A stretch of DNA of 64,000 bases from Actinoplanes sp. L3-i22 (GCF_019704555.1 NZ_AP024745.1:628501-692500), one strand, 5' to 3'. Shown: positions 24,859-32,420, numbered from the stretch's first letter. The notes: generated from the sequence alone by a model not told the origin. Numbers and translations are program-made.

Positions 24859-25853
24859 GCCTTCGCAATTCGCGCCAGGCTGTCCCGCCGGGTGGCCGGG
24901 TCGTAGACCGTTCCGGCCAGGATCAGCTCGTTCGCCCCGGTCCGCTCGATCAGCGCGTCCAGGTCGGCGACCACCTCGTCCGCGGTGCCGGCGTACTGCG
25001 TCCCCGGCAGGGAGCTCAGCATCTGCAGATCCAGATCGGACAGCTCGCGCTCGGCCGCGGCCTCCGGCGAGATGATCGGCCCCAGCCGCCCGGTACGCAG
25101 ACTCAACGCCATGATCCGGCTGGGCCCGGCCAGGAACTGCGCCTCCTCGGTCGTCTCCGCGGCGATCACCGAGGCGCTCACCATCGCGTGCGGCTCCGGG
25201 AACCGCGGCGACGGCTGGAACCCGGACCGGTACAGCCGCAGCGCGCCGTCCACGTCGGAGGCGACCGCGAAGTGGTACGCGTAACAGAACGGCAGGCCCA
25301 GGGCCGCCGCCAGCTGCGCGCCGTACGTCGAGGAGCCGAGGATCCAGACCTCCGGGTACGTCTCCGGAGCCGGCGTCGCCCGCAGCCGCCCGGCCTTCGC
25401 GGCCGTCCGCTCGTCGCCGAGCAGCCCCAGCACCGTCTGCACATGCTCCGGGAACTGCTCCACCGTCAAATACGGCGAAACGCCGCGCAGCGCCGCCGCC
25501 GTGGCCTGATCAGTTCCGGGCGCGCGGCCGATCCCCAGGTCGATCCGCTCCGGGTAGAGCGCCTCCAGCAGCGCGAACTGCTCGGCCACCACGAACGGCA
25601 TGTGGTTCGGCAGCATCACCCCGCCGGAACCCACCTTGATCCGCTTGGTCTGCGCCGCGACCGCCCCGATCAGCACCGGCGGCGTGGTCGACGCGACCGC
25701 CGGCATGTTGTGGTGCTCGGCCACCCAGAACCGGGCGAACCCCAGCTCGTCGGCGGCCTTCGCGACCTCGATCGTGCCCCGCAGCGCGTCGGCGCTGCCG
25801 TGCCCCTCGCGAACGGTGGCCAGGTCCAGGACGGAAAGCGGTACCCGAGTCAT
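24849..25853 (-). CDS. LLM class flavin-dependent oxidoreductase
   Basis: A 334-residue bacterial-luciferase-like (TIM-barrel, FMN/F420-dependent) monooxygenase. VPLSVLDLATVREG at the start, FWVAEHHNMPAVAS, IKVGSGGVMLPNHMPFVVAEQFALLEALYPERIDLGIGRAPGTD and EVWILGSSTYGAQLAAALGLPFCYAYHF are standard for the MsnO8-type LLM group. No substrate can be inferred. ATG 25853 is preferred because it overlaps the TetR stop (ATGA); an in-frame ATG lies 12 nt upstream. Confidence 0.93.
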   Translation of the reverse strand: MTRVPLSVLDLATVREGHGSADALRGTIEVAKAADELGFARFWVAEHHNMPAVASTTPPVLIGAVAAQTKRIKVGSGGVMLPNHMPFVVAEQFALLEALYPERIDLGIGRAPGTDQATAAALRGVSPYLTVEQFPEHVQTVLGLLGDERTAAKAGRLRATPAPETYPEVWILGSSTYGAQLAAALGLPFCYAYHFAVASDVDGALRLYRSGFQPSPRFPEPHAMVSASVIAAETTEEAQFLAGPSRIMALSLRTGRLGPIISPEAAAERELSDLDLQMLSSLPGTQYAGTADEVVADLDALIERTGANELILAGTVYDPATRRDSLARIAKAWG

Positions 25854-26422
25854 GTGGTCGTCCATTCCGGAGATTGCAGGAGGGCGAAACCCTCGTCGAT
25901 CAGGCGGTGCAGGCCGGCGATGCCGGTCGCCGCGTCCCAGCGCGGAAGCACCGTGTTGAGCACCGTGCGAGCGGTGTTGATCTGCAGATCGAGCTGGAGC
26001 TCGGGGATGGCGCGCCCGGCGGCCCAGCCCCGGACCGCGTCCCAGAATCGGTCACACACATCCCGCGAGCAGACGGCCAGCTCGGGCGAGGTCTGCAAGA
26101 CCCGCCGATGCCGGACCAACTGCTCGGCGGCGAGCGACGTGTAGCCGAGAATCAGCTGGTGCAGCGCGGTCCAGAGCGGCTCGCCGGCCGGCCGCGCCGC
26201 GGTCAGCTCGGCCCACAACCGCGGATCATCCGGATCCGGGTCGAAGAGCACCGACTCTTTCCCGGCGAAGTAGTTGAAATAGGTCCGCCGCGAGATCCCG
26301 GCCGCGGCGACGATGTCATCCACCGACACCGCGTCGAACCCGCGCTCCGCGATCAGGCCGACGGCGGAGTCCCTGATCAGCCGCCAGGTCTCCGGGCTTC
26401 GTCGTCGCACACTCCCGACCAT
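25850..26422 (-). CDS. TetR family transcriptional regulator
   Basis: A 190-residue TetR-type repressor. The DNA-binding domain spans residues ~8-58: LIRDSAVGLIAERGFDAVSVDDIVAAAGISRRTYFNYFAGKESVLF, with the recognition helix SRRTYFNYF. The C-terminal ligand domain is variable. It heads a five-gene minus-strand operon (TetR, LLM oxidoreductase, GNAT, MOSC, GNAT) with 4-10 nt overlaps at the first junctions, suggesting control of a small oxidative detoxification set (inference). A 13-bp palindrome lies 9 nt before its start. Confidence 0.93.
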   Translation of the reverse strand: MVGSVRRRSPETWRLIRDSAVGLIAERGFDAVSVDDIVAAAGISRRTYFNYFAGKESVLFDPDPDDPRLWAELTAARPAGEPLWTALHQLILGYTSLAAEQLVRHRRVLQTSPELAVCSRDVCDRFWDAVRGWAAGRAIPELQLDLQINTARTVLNTVLPRWDAATGIAGLHRLIDEGFALLQSPEWTTT

Positions 26423-26431
26423 AGCGCGGCG

Positions 26432-26444
26432 TGCACTGAGTGCA
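26432..26444. promoter_or_regulatory. Probable TetR operator
   Basis: TGCACT-G-AGTGCA is a perfect palindrome just upstream of the tetR start, downstream of a TAACTT -10-like box on the minus strand. A second small palindrome TAGAA-C-TTCTA follows at 26448-26458. Autorepression is the likely role. Confidence 0.6.
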
Positions 26445-26459
26445 AGTTAGAACTTCTAG

Positions 26460-26610
26460 AAGACCAAATTCGGTCTTTCCTACGCTGCGGCCAATAACTG
26501 ATCGTCGCTCCCGCGGGGACCCTTGCGACCCTCGCAGGGCGCTGGCGCGCCCAGGACGCGAGGCCCACAAGGGCGACGTCCGCGGGTGGTTGCGGTCAAA
26601 CCCGAAACCT
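26460..26610 (+). repeat. Structured dispersed repeat, copy B
   Basis: About 150 bp matching the inverse of 22971-23118. It opens with a perfect AAGACC/GGTCTT hairpin. The core forms a long nested stem: CCCTTG/CAAGGG, then CCTCGC/GCGAGG, then GGGCG/CGCCC with loop CTGGCG. It ends about 29 nt before the ATG of the 96-residue membrane protein and begins just beyond the tetR promoter. Confidence 0.85.
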
Positions 26611-26639
26611 GACCCGGTTCGCGGTCGCACACTGGGGCG

Positions 26640-26930
26640 ATGAGTACCGAGGTGCTGGGCGGCCTGGCCGGGCTGGCGCTGTTCATCTTCGGCATGCGGA
26701 TGCTGGTGCTGGGCCGGGCGCCGGGCATGATCGCGCGCTCGTTCCGGTCGCCCCGGGACGCCGGCTGCTATCACGTGCTCTTCGGCTTCGCGCTGCTCAT
26801 CTACGTGGGTGGCCTGCACCTGCCGGGCACCGTCGCCGGTCAGGTCGCCGCCGTGGTGGCGATGTTCCTGGTCGCGATCGCCCTGGTGCGCTTCCGCCCC
26901 CGTGGGCGTGGCCCCACCCGCAAGGCGTGA
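26640..26930 (+). CDS. Small membrane protein, 96 residues
   Basis: Three hydrophobic helices (VLGGLAGLALFIFGMRMLVLG, CYHVLFGFALLIYVGGLHL, VAGQVAAVVAMFLVAIALVRF) with a basic loop RSFRSPRDAG and a basic tail (RPRGRGPTRKA), positive-inside. No family recognised. No clear Shine-Dalgarno. Its upstream region is repeat copy B, and lysE follows 15 nt later, so the two are probably co-transcribed. Confidence 0.65.
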   Translation: MSTEVLGGLAGLALFIFGMRMLVLGRAPGMIARSFRSPRDAGCYHVLFGFALLIYVGGLHLPGTVAGQVAAVVAMFLVAIALVRFRPRGRGPTRKA

Positions 26931-26945
26931 GGTAGGAAGAGCGGC

Positions 26946-27578
26946 ATGGATCTCACCCACGCCGTGCTCTCCTTCGCCGTCCTGGGCGCGCTGCTCACCA
27001 TCACGCCCGGCCTGGACACCGCGCTGGTGCTGCGGTCCGCGGTGACGATGGGCCGGGGCCCGGCGTTCGCCACCGCGCTCGGCGTCAACACGGGCGCGCT
27101 GATCTGGGGCGCGGCCGCCGCGGTCGGGGTTTCCGCGCTGCTCACGGCGTCGGCCGCGGCGTACACCGGGCTGCGGATCGCCGGCGCCGCCTACATGCTC
27201 TACCTGGGCGTCCGGATGATCCGCTCGGCGTTCCGCCCGGGCGGCGGAACCGTCGAGCCGACCGGCCCGGCCGCCCCGACCTGGTGGAGCACGTTCGGCA
27301 AGGGCCTGTTCACGAACCTGCTGAACCCCAAGGTCGGCGCGTTCTACGTGGCCGTGCTCCCGCAGTTCATCCCGGCCGGCTCGTCGCCGCTCGGGGTGGG
27401 TCTGCTGCTCGCCCTGGTGCACGACGCGGAGGGGCTGCTCTGGTTCTCGGCCATCATTCTCGGGGCGCAGGCCGCGCGCGGTTTCCTGGCCCGCAGGTCG
27501 GTGCGGCGTACCGTCGACGCCGGAACCGGCGCGGTCCTGATCGGCTTCGGACTGCGCCTGGGACTTTCCGGCAGATAA
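26946..27578 (+). CDS. LysE/RhtB family amino-acid exporter
   Basis: A 210-residue protein with about six helices. LLTITPGLDTALVLRSAVTMGRGPAFATALGVNTGALIWG is the N-terminal LysE/RhtB signature (P-G-x-D), and FGKGLFTNLLNPKVGAFYVAVLPQFI is the conserved mid-protein N-P-K motif. The family exports amino acids such as lysine, threonine or homoserine lactone. GAGGTAGGAAGAG gives a ribosome site. The stop codon is the first three bases of the 13-bp tandem repeat array. Confidence 0.92.
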   Translation: MDLTHAVLSFAVLGALLTITPGLDTALVLRSAVTMGRGPAFATALGVNTGALIWGAAAAVGVSALLTASAAAYTGLRIAGAAYMLYLGVRMIRSAFRPGGGTVEPTGPAAPTWWSTFGKGLFTNLLNPKVGAFYVAVLPQFIPAGSSPLGVGLLLALVHDAEGLLWFSAIILGAQAARGFLARRSVRRTVDAGTGAVLIGFGLRLGLSGR

Positions 27579-27653
27579 GACCGGTAGGTAAGACCGGTAG
27601 GTAAGGCCGGTGGATGAGACCGGTGGACAGGACCGGTGGACAAGAGAGGTGGC
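27576..27653. repeat. Six 13-bp tandem repeats between lysE and the sulfurtransferase
   Basis: The first two units are TAAGACCGGTAGG exactly, the next three TAAGGCCGGTGGA, TGAGACCGGTGGA and CAGGACCGGTGGA, the last CAAGAGAGGTGGC. The array starts in the lysE stop and ends in the ribosome-binding region of the next gene. Each unit has a G(G/A)CCGGT core. Divergence increases towards the right. Confidence 0.9.
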
Positions 27654-27660
27654 GAGCTCG

Positions 27661-28476
27661 GTGATCGACCCCGTGGTGGACCTGGACTGGCTGCGCGCCC
27701 ACGCCGGCGACGTGATCCTGGCCGACGTCCGGTGGTATCTCGACGGACGGTCCGGCCGGGCCGCGTACGAGAAGGGCCACCTGCCCGGCGCGGTCTTCAT
27801 CGACCTGGACACCGCGCTGGCCGCCCCGGCGTCACCGGCCGAGGGCCGGCACCCGCTGCCGGACCCGAAGGTCTTCGCGGCGGAGATGTCCGCCGCCGGC
27901 ATCGGCGACGCGAGCACCGTCGTGGCCTACGACGACGCCGGCGGGGTGATCGCCGCCCGGCTCGTCTGGTTGCTGCGGGCGCTCGGTCGCGAAGCCGCGC
28001 TGCTCGACGGCGGCCTGCTGGGGTACGACGGCGAGCTCACCACCGACGCCCCGCCGCCGTCCCCGGCCGTCTTCTCCCCGCGCGAGTGGCCCGCCGAGCG
28101 TCTGGCCACCCTCTCCGACAGCGCGGACGGCGGCCACGTCGTCATCGACGCCCGCGACGCGCCCCGGTTCCGCGGCGACAGCGAGCCGGTCGACCCGCGG
28201 GCCGGCCACATCCCGGGCGCCCGCAACCTGCCCTGCCGGGCGAACGTGGCCGCCGACGGCCGGTTCCTCCCCGTCGCCGAGCTGCGCGAACGGTTCGCCG
28301 CGGCCGGCGCGGTCGACGGCGCCGAGGTGATCTCCTACTGCGGCTCCGGGGTGACCGCCTGCCACAACCTGATCGCGCTGGAGCACGCCGGGCTGGGCGC
28401 GGGCCGGCTCTACCCGGGCTCGTGGTCGCAGTACAGCCACACCGACCGCCCGGCCGCCACCGGCGACCGACCCTAG
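27661..28476 (+). CDS. Thiosulfate/3-mercaptopyruvate sulfurtransferase (two rhodanese domains)
   Basis: A 271-residue tandem rhodanese. Domain 1 (residues 1-~125) has LADVRWYLDGRSGRAAYEKGHLPGAVFIDLD, and domain 2 has VIDARDAPRFRGDSEPVDPRAGHIPGARNLP and the active-site loop YCGSGVTACHN with the catalytic Cys near residue 223. CGSGVT is of mercaptopyruvate-sulfurtransferase type. GTG 27661 is chosen (GAGAGG upstream); in-frame GTGs at 27649 and 27610 lie inside the tandem repeats. Its stop overlaps the convergent HTH gene by 4 nt. Confidence 0.93.
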   Translation: MIDPVVDLDWLRAHAGDVILADVRWYLDGRSGRAAYEKGHLPGAVFIDLDTALAAPASPAEGRHPLPDPKVFAAEMSAAGIGDASTVVAYDDAGGVIAARLVWLLRALGREAALLDGGLLGYDGELTTDAPPPSPAVFSPREWPAERLATLSDSADGGHVVIDARDAPRFRGDSEPVDPRAGHIPGARNLPCRANVAADGRFLPVAELRERFAAAGAVDGAEVISYCGSGVTACHNLIALEHAGLGAGRLYPGSWSQYSHTDRPAATGDRP

Positions 28477-28868
28477 TCCGGCCGCCCGGCGAGCCCGCGC
28501 GCGTCGCTCGCCGCCTTCGGGTCCAGGCCCTGGTAGCCGGTCTGATCGTGCTGCCGGGCCTGGTCCTCGATCCAGCGCTGATGCGCCTCCCAGGCGGCCT
28601 GTTTGCTGCTGCCGACCGCGGCCCCGATCTGCGACCACGAGGCCCCGGCGGCGCGTGCCGAGCGGACCATGGCCTGCCGCCCGTACCCCGCCTTCCGGGT
28701 GATCACCTCGCTGAGCGCGAGCATCTCGAGGGTCTCGGCGGGGGAGAGAGCGGACCCGTCCTCGTCCGGGTTCATCGCGGCGAGAGCATCGCGCATCCGC
28801 AGATCGTCGTAACGCCGCGTAGCGGTGGTGAGCGTATGCCGTCGCTCCAGATCCTCAGGCGTCGTCAT
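28473..28868 (-). CDS. Small HTH-like protein, 131 residues
   Basis: The C-terminal half contains VRSARAAGASWSQIGAAVGSSKQAAWEAHQRW, a clear helix-turn-helix of the sigma-region-4/RNA-polymerase-recruiting look; the N-terminal half is helical and acidic. Proteins of this type are common single genes in actinobacteria and have no established role. A 30-bp palindrome lies 18-47 nt upstream of its ATG, pointing to autoregulation. Confidence 0.75.
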   Translation of the reverse strand: MTTPEDLERRHTLTTATRRYDDLRMRDALAAMNPDEDGSALSPAETLEMLALSEVITRKAGYGRQAMVRSARAAGASWSQIGAAVGSSKQAAWEAHQRWIEDQARQHDQTGYQGLDPKAASDARGLAGRPD

Positions 28869-28885
28869 GAAAAGCGAGTCTCGCG

Positions 28886-28915
28886 TCAGGCGGCCTTGAC
28901 GTCAAGGCGACCTGA
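28886..28915. promoter_or_regulatory. 30-bp two-tier palindrome upstream of the HTH gene
   Basis: A perfect 14-bp core (CCTTGAC and GTCAAGG) is flanked symmetrically, after 3-bp spacers, by TCAGG and CCTGA. The symmetry fits a dimeric or tetrameric regulator. Nearest start is the HTH gene on the minus strand. Confidence 0.6.
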
Positions 28916-29127
28916 CAAGCCAAGGTGAATTGCCCTCAGTTCTCCAACTAAATCACCTATAAGGTCATCAATCCTTCAGCGTGGACAGTCATGCCCACCT
29001 CAGCCGTTCGGCCAGGATTGGCCGGTGCGTCGCGCCGACCCGCCGACGAACACTCCCTGTCGCACAACCGGTGTGGCACGATCAGGGAGCGCTTCAGCGC
29101 GACCCTTCCCCCACTGAGGAGCGGGAC

Positions 29128-29280
29128 ATGTTCTCAAGGAAGCTGAGTCGACTGGCGGGCTTGGTTTTCGTGCTGGTCGCCGCCATCGGTGGAATCGGTG
29201 CGGCAGCCGCCGCCGGCGATGCTGGCAGCACGGACACTTCAGCTGTTAGTTACCAAACTCAGGAATGGACCTGGAACTGA
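29128..29280 (+). CDS. Small secreted or membrane-anchored peptide, 50 residues
   Basis: A basic N-terminus (MFSRKLSRL) and a hydrophobic stretch (AGLVFVLVAAIGGIGAAAAAG) form a signal peptide with an AxA-type site near residue 28, leaving about 20 residues ending TQEWTWN. GAGGAGCGGG precedes the ATG. It is 44 nt before the GGDEF-EAL gene and probably shares its transcript. No family known. The 259 bp upstream contain a TATAAG box at 28958 but no convincing -35. Confidence 0.6.
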   Translation: MFSRKLSRLAGLVFVLVAAIGGIGAAAAAGDAGSTDTSAVSYQTQEWTWN

Positions 29281-29324
29281 CGAGAAGGGCGGGTCAGCCC
29301 GCCGCCCGTTGACGAGGGAGCGCA

Positions 29325-31853
29325 ATGCCCGGCCGTCCGCAACCGCGTCAAGGCTCGGCAGATTATGCGTGGCTCATCACGGGCCCCATGGTGCTGTTCT
29401 CGTCAGCTTGTCTGGCCTACTTCTGGGTAACTGATCCGTCCTGGTATCAGCAGTGGCTGGGCGGCCTGCTCATTCTCGGCCTCTATTACCTGACCCAGCG
29501 CGCCACGTTCAACATCGTCGTCCGGCGCAGCTCGTTCGAATTCAGCATGACCGAGCTGGCCGTGGTGCTCGGCCTGTTCTATCTGCCGCACGCGATGATG
29601 ATCCTCGCGGTCACCGGCGGCATGCTGTTCACCCAGCTGTGGACCGGTCTCACCCCGGTCAAGCTCTGGTTCAACGTCGCCAAGGCGGCGGCCAGCGCCT
29701 CCGCCTCGCTTCTGGTGATCGCGGCTTTCCCGCCGTTGCACGACGCGGATCCCGGCACCTGGGGCATCCTCTGCGCGGCGATCGCGGTGAACCAGCTGGT
29801 TTCGCTGGTGACCCTGGCCGGTGTGATGAGCGTGGTCAACGGTCTCCGCGCCGGTCAGGACGTGTTCCGGGCCAGCTGGTCGGGCCTGGCCATCGCGGCC
29901 ACGAACGCGGCGGCCGGCCTGCTCTTCCTGGTCGCTCTGGAGGCCAGCCGGTGGTCGGCGCTGCTCCTGATCGTCCTGGTCGCCGCGCTCATCCTGGTGT
30001 TCCGTTCGTACGCCGACTTCTTCCGGCAGCACCGCACCCTCGCCGACGTGTACGAGCTGACCCAGGCGGTCCAGCGGGAGAAGACCGACAACGCGCTGCC
30101 GGACGTGCTGCTCGGCCGGGTGCGGGCGCTGATGCGCGCGGAATTCGCGACGCTCTGGCTGGCTCCGCAGGGCCGATACCCCGAGGTGCTGCTGAGCGCC
30201 CATGTCGAGAACCGGGGTCTGCTCGATCTGTCCCCGGTGCCGGTCACGGTCCGTGAGCGAGTGCTCGAGCAACATCGCCCGGTGGCGGTCGGCCCGAAGT
30301 TCGAGGCCAACGAGGATCTCGCCGCCCAGCTGCGGGCCGCGAAGGTGAAAGACGTCGTGATCATCCCACTGCGCTCGGGGCAGGCCACCGTCGGCACGCT
30401 CGAGGTGGCCAACCGGCTCGGCGACAACCGCTACTTCCGCGACGGCGACGTGCAGGTCCTGGAGACGGTGGCGGCACATGTCGCGGTCGCCGTGGAGAAC
30501 TCGCGGCTCGTCGACCGGCTGCGCTACGACGCGTATCACGACCGCCTGACGGCCATGCCGAACCGCCGCCGGATGCTCGACGCGCTCGCCGAGTCGGTGC
30601 AGGTGCAGGTCGAGGACGAGGTCGTCGCGGTGCTGCTCTTCGACGTCGACGGCCAGCGCAACGTCAACGAGTCGATGGGCCACGCCGCCGGCGACAAGCT
30701 GCTCGCCGAGGTCGCCGAGCGCCTGCGCGGCATCGCCGGCCCGGGCGCGCTGGTCGGCCGGGTCGGTGGCGACGAGTTCATGGTCACGCTGCGGACCGAG
30801 GGCATCGAGGCGACGATCGACCTGGCCACCCAGATGCGGGAGCGGCTGCGCGGCCCGATGACGGTCGGCTCGCTCACCCTGGACGTGGACACCGCGGTCG
30901 GCGTCTCGGTCTACCCGGATCACGGCAGCGACCCGGAGACCCTGCTGCAGCGGGCCGAGCTCGCCGCCAACGCCGCCAAGGTCCTGCCGTACGGCGTGCA
31001 GCCGTTCCACCCCGCGCTGGAGTCCCGCGCGGTCCGCCGGCTGGGCATCGCCGCTGATCTTCGCCGGGCGATCGACAACGACCAGCTGGACGTCTACTTC
31101 CAGCCCAAGGTGACGCTCACCGACCGGCACGTGCTCGGCGTCGAGTGCCTGGCCCGCTGGGTGCACCCGACCCACGGCGAGGTCGCCCCGGAGGACTTCG
31201 TGGCGGTGGCCGAGCACACCGGCCAGTTGGCCCGGCTCACCGAGGTGGTGCTCACCGCCGGCCTGCGGCACTGCCGCGCCTGGGCGGACGCGGACCGCCC
31301 GCTCTCGATCGCGGTCAACCTCTCCGCCCGCACGTTGCTCGACTCCCGCTTCCCGGACCTGGTCCAGGCGCTGCTGGAGGAGCACGGGGTGGACCCCGGC
31401 CAGGTCACCTTCGAGATCTCCGAGCCGGGCATGCTCAACGACATCGAGCGGGTCCTGCCGACCCTCTACCGGCTGCGTGATCTCGGGGTCCGGCTGAGCG
31501 TCGACGACTTCGGCACCGGCGCCTCCTCGCTGGGCTACCTGCGGCAGTGGCCGGTGCACGAGGTGAAGATCGACGACACGTTCGTCCAGGGGATGGCGAC
31601 CGACTCGGGTGACCTGGCGATCGTCCGGGCGATCGTCAGCCTGGCCCGCGAGTTCGGCCTCACCGTCGTCGCCGAGGGCGTGGAGAGCGAGCTCACCCTC
31701 GACCTGCTGGGCGAGATGGGCTGCGAGATCGGTCAGGGTTACCTGTTCAGCCGCCCTTTGCCGTTCGAGCGGCTGGAGGCCTGGCTGAGCGCTCAGACCG
31801 AGCCGGAATCCACTCCCACCGGTGAGGTCAGAAGGCTCCGAGCCGTGATCTGA
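29325..31853 (+). CDS. Membrane GAF-GGDEF-EAL protein (cyclic di-GMP turnover)
   Basis: An 842-residue protein. Residues 1-~230 hold about seven transmembrane helices (MASE-like), ~245-405 a GAF domain, ~410-575 a GGDEF domain with intact RVGGDEF (~479-485), and ~590-830 an EAL domain. The EAL signature is ECL (GVECLARW), while the other catalytic residues are in place: NLSARTL, FEISE, DDFGTG, VKIDD, VAEGVE and GQGYLFSRP. No RxxD inhibitory site precedes GGDEF. Thus both diguanylate cyclase and phosphodiesterase activity are possible; direction cannot be read. Cyclic di-GMP controls development in filamentous actinobacteria. Confidence 0.93.
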   Translation: MPGRPQPRQGSADYAWLITGPMVLFSSACLAYFWVTDPSWYQQWLGGLLILGLYYLTQRATFNIVVRRSSFEFSMTELAVVLGLFYLPHAMMILAVTGGMLFTQLWTGLTPVKLWFNVAKAAASASASLLVIAAFPPLHDADPGTWGILCAAIAVNQLVSLVTLAGVMSVVNGLRAGQDVFRASWSGLAIAATNAAAGLLFLVALEASRWSALLLIVLVAALILVFRSYADFFRQHRTLADVYELTQAVQREKTDNALPDVLLGRVRALMRAEFATLWLAPQGRYPEVLLSAHVENRGLLDLSPVPVTVRERVLEQHRPVAVGPKFEANEDLAAQLRAAKVKDVVIIPLRSGQATVGTLEVANRLGDNRYFRDGDVQVLETVAAHVAVAVENSRLVDRLRYDAYHDRLTAMPNRRRMLDALAESVQVQVEDEVVAVLLFDVDGQRNVNESMGHAAGDKLLAEVAERLRGIAGPGALVGRVGGDEFMVTLRTEGIEATIDLATQMRERLRGPMTVGSLTLDVDTAVGVSVYPDHGSDPETLLQRAELAANAAKVLPYGVQPFHPALESRAVRRLGIAADLRRAIDNDQLDVYFQPKVTLTDRHVLGVECLARWVHPTHGEVAPEDFVAVAEHTGQLARLTEVVLTAGLRHCRAWADADRPLSIAVNLSARTLLDSRFPDLVQALLEEHGVDPGQVTFEISEPGMLNDIERVLPTLYRLRDLGVRLSVDDFGTGASSLGYLRQWPVHEVKIDDTFVQGMATDSGDLAIVRAIVSLAREFGLTVVAEGVESELTLDLLGEMGCEIGQGYLFSRPLPFERLEAWLSAQTEPESTPTGEVRRLRAVI

Positions 31854-31884
31854 CCTGCGGTTTCGGGTTGTTGGGGATACCGAT

Positions 31885-31913
31885 TTCACCCCCGATACCG
31901 GCCCGTGTATTCT
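31885..31913 (+). promoter_or_regulatory. Candidate promoter of tRNA-Thr/tRNA-Met
   Basis: TTCACC (31885) and TATTCT (31908) with 17-bp spacing, 37 nt before tRNA-Thr. Confidence 0.6.
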
Positions 31914-31950
31914 TACTCCTGCAAGCGAGCGAGTGATCGCAAGCGGGCAG

Positions 31951-32023
31951 GCCCCCTTAGCTCAGTCGGCAGAGCGTCTCCATGGTAAGGAGAAGGTCTA
32001 CGGTTCGATTCCGTAAGGGGGCT
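31951..32023 (+). tRNA. tRNA-Thr (GGU)
   Basis: Seven-base acceptor GCCCCCT/AGGGGGC, anticodon loop ATGGTAA in a TCTCC/GGAGA stem, and T-arm GGTTCGATTCC. 73 nt; CCA not encoded. Confidence 0.97.
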
Positions 32024-32071
32024 CTACCGGGTTCGTTCCCGCCGAGTCGGTGATGGACGTGAGCCTGGCTC

Positions 32072-32144
32072 AGCGGTGTAGCTCAGTTGGTAGAGCAAGC
32101 GGCTCATAATCGCTGTGTCGCCGGTTCAAGTCCGGCCACCGCTA
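32072..32144 (+). tRNA. tRNA-Met (CAU), elongator type
   Basis: Acceptor AGCGGTG/CACCGCT is fully paired, which argues against an initiator. Anticodon CAT sits in CTCATAA; T-arm GGTTCAAGTCC. 73 nt; CCA not encoded. 48 nt after tRNA-Thr. Confidence 0.97.
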
Positions 32145-32177
32145 CTCCTCAGTGTGGTCTCAAATCCGAGGCCCACT

Positions 32178-32207
32178 TTGCAGAGCGACGGTTCGAGCGT
32201 CTACGCT
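32178..32207 (+). promoter_or_regulatory. Candidate rpmG promoter
   Basis: TTGCAG (32178) and TACGCT (32202), 18-bp spacing; start of transcription would be about 40 nt before rpmG. Confidence 0.6.
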
Positions 32208-32252
32208 GGTGCGTCGTCAGTTAGTTTCCAGTTAGCAGGAAGGCACCCCGCC

Positions 32253-32420
32253 GTGGCCAAGGCGACCGACGTCCGTCCGAAGATCACCCTGGCGTGCACG
32301 GAGTGCAAGGACCGGAACTACATCACCAAGAAGAACCGGCGCAACGATCCCGACCGCATCGAGTTCAAGAAGTTCTGCCCTCGGGACGGCAAGCACACCC
32401 TGCACCGCGAGACCCGCTGA
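32253..32420 (+). CDS. rpmG: 50S ribosomal protein L33
   Basis: A 55-residue L33 ([52 protein letters not shown]). The first zinc pair CTEC is kept, but the second pair is CPRDGKH, so one Cys of the usual CPRC is Asp; zinc binding may be weakened or use His. AGGAAGG is 10 nt before the GTG start. It opens the rpmG, MaoC pair, tRNA-Trp, secE order known from mycobacteria. Confidence 0.95.
   Translation: MAKATDVRPKITLACTECKDRNYITKKNRRNDPDRIEFKKFCPRDGKHTLHRETR

Noticed and set aside
22971..26610. Composite transposon bounded by the inverted repeat copies
   Set aside because: The interval contains an intact regulated operon and no transposase or integrase; target-site duplications were not seen.
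26440..26643. A 67-codon plus-strand gene across repeat copy B, and the matching frame across copy A
   Set aside because: Both translate the repeat itself; similarity between them follows from DNA identity, and there is no ribosome site or known protein.
30766..30780. Degenerate GGDEF site
   Set aside because: The motif is intact (GGDEF); only the EAL signature varies (ECL).
29403..31889. Long frame antisense to the GGDEF-EAL gene
   Set aside because: High-GC shadow frame without motifs; the sense gene has complete domains.
32072..32144. Initiator tRNA-fMet
   Set aside because: The first acceptor pair (A1-T72) is formed, whereas bacterial initiators have a mismatch there; it is an elongator tRNA-Met.
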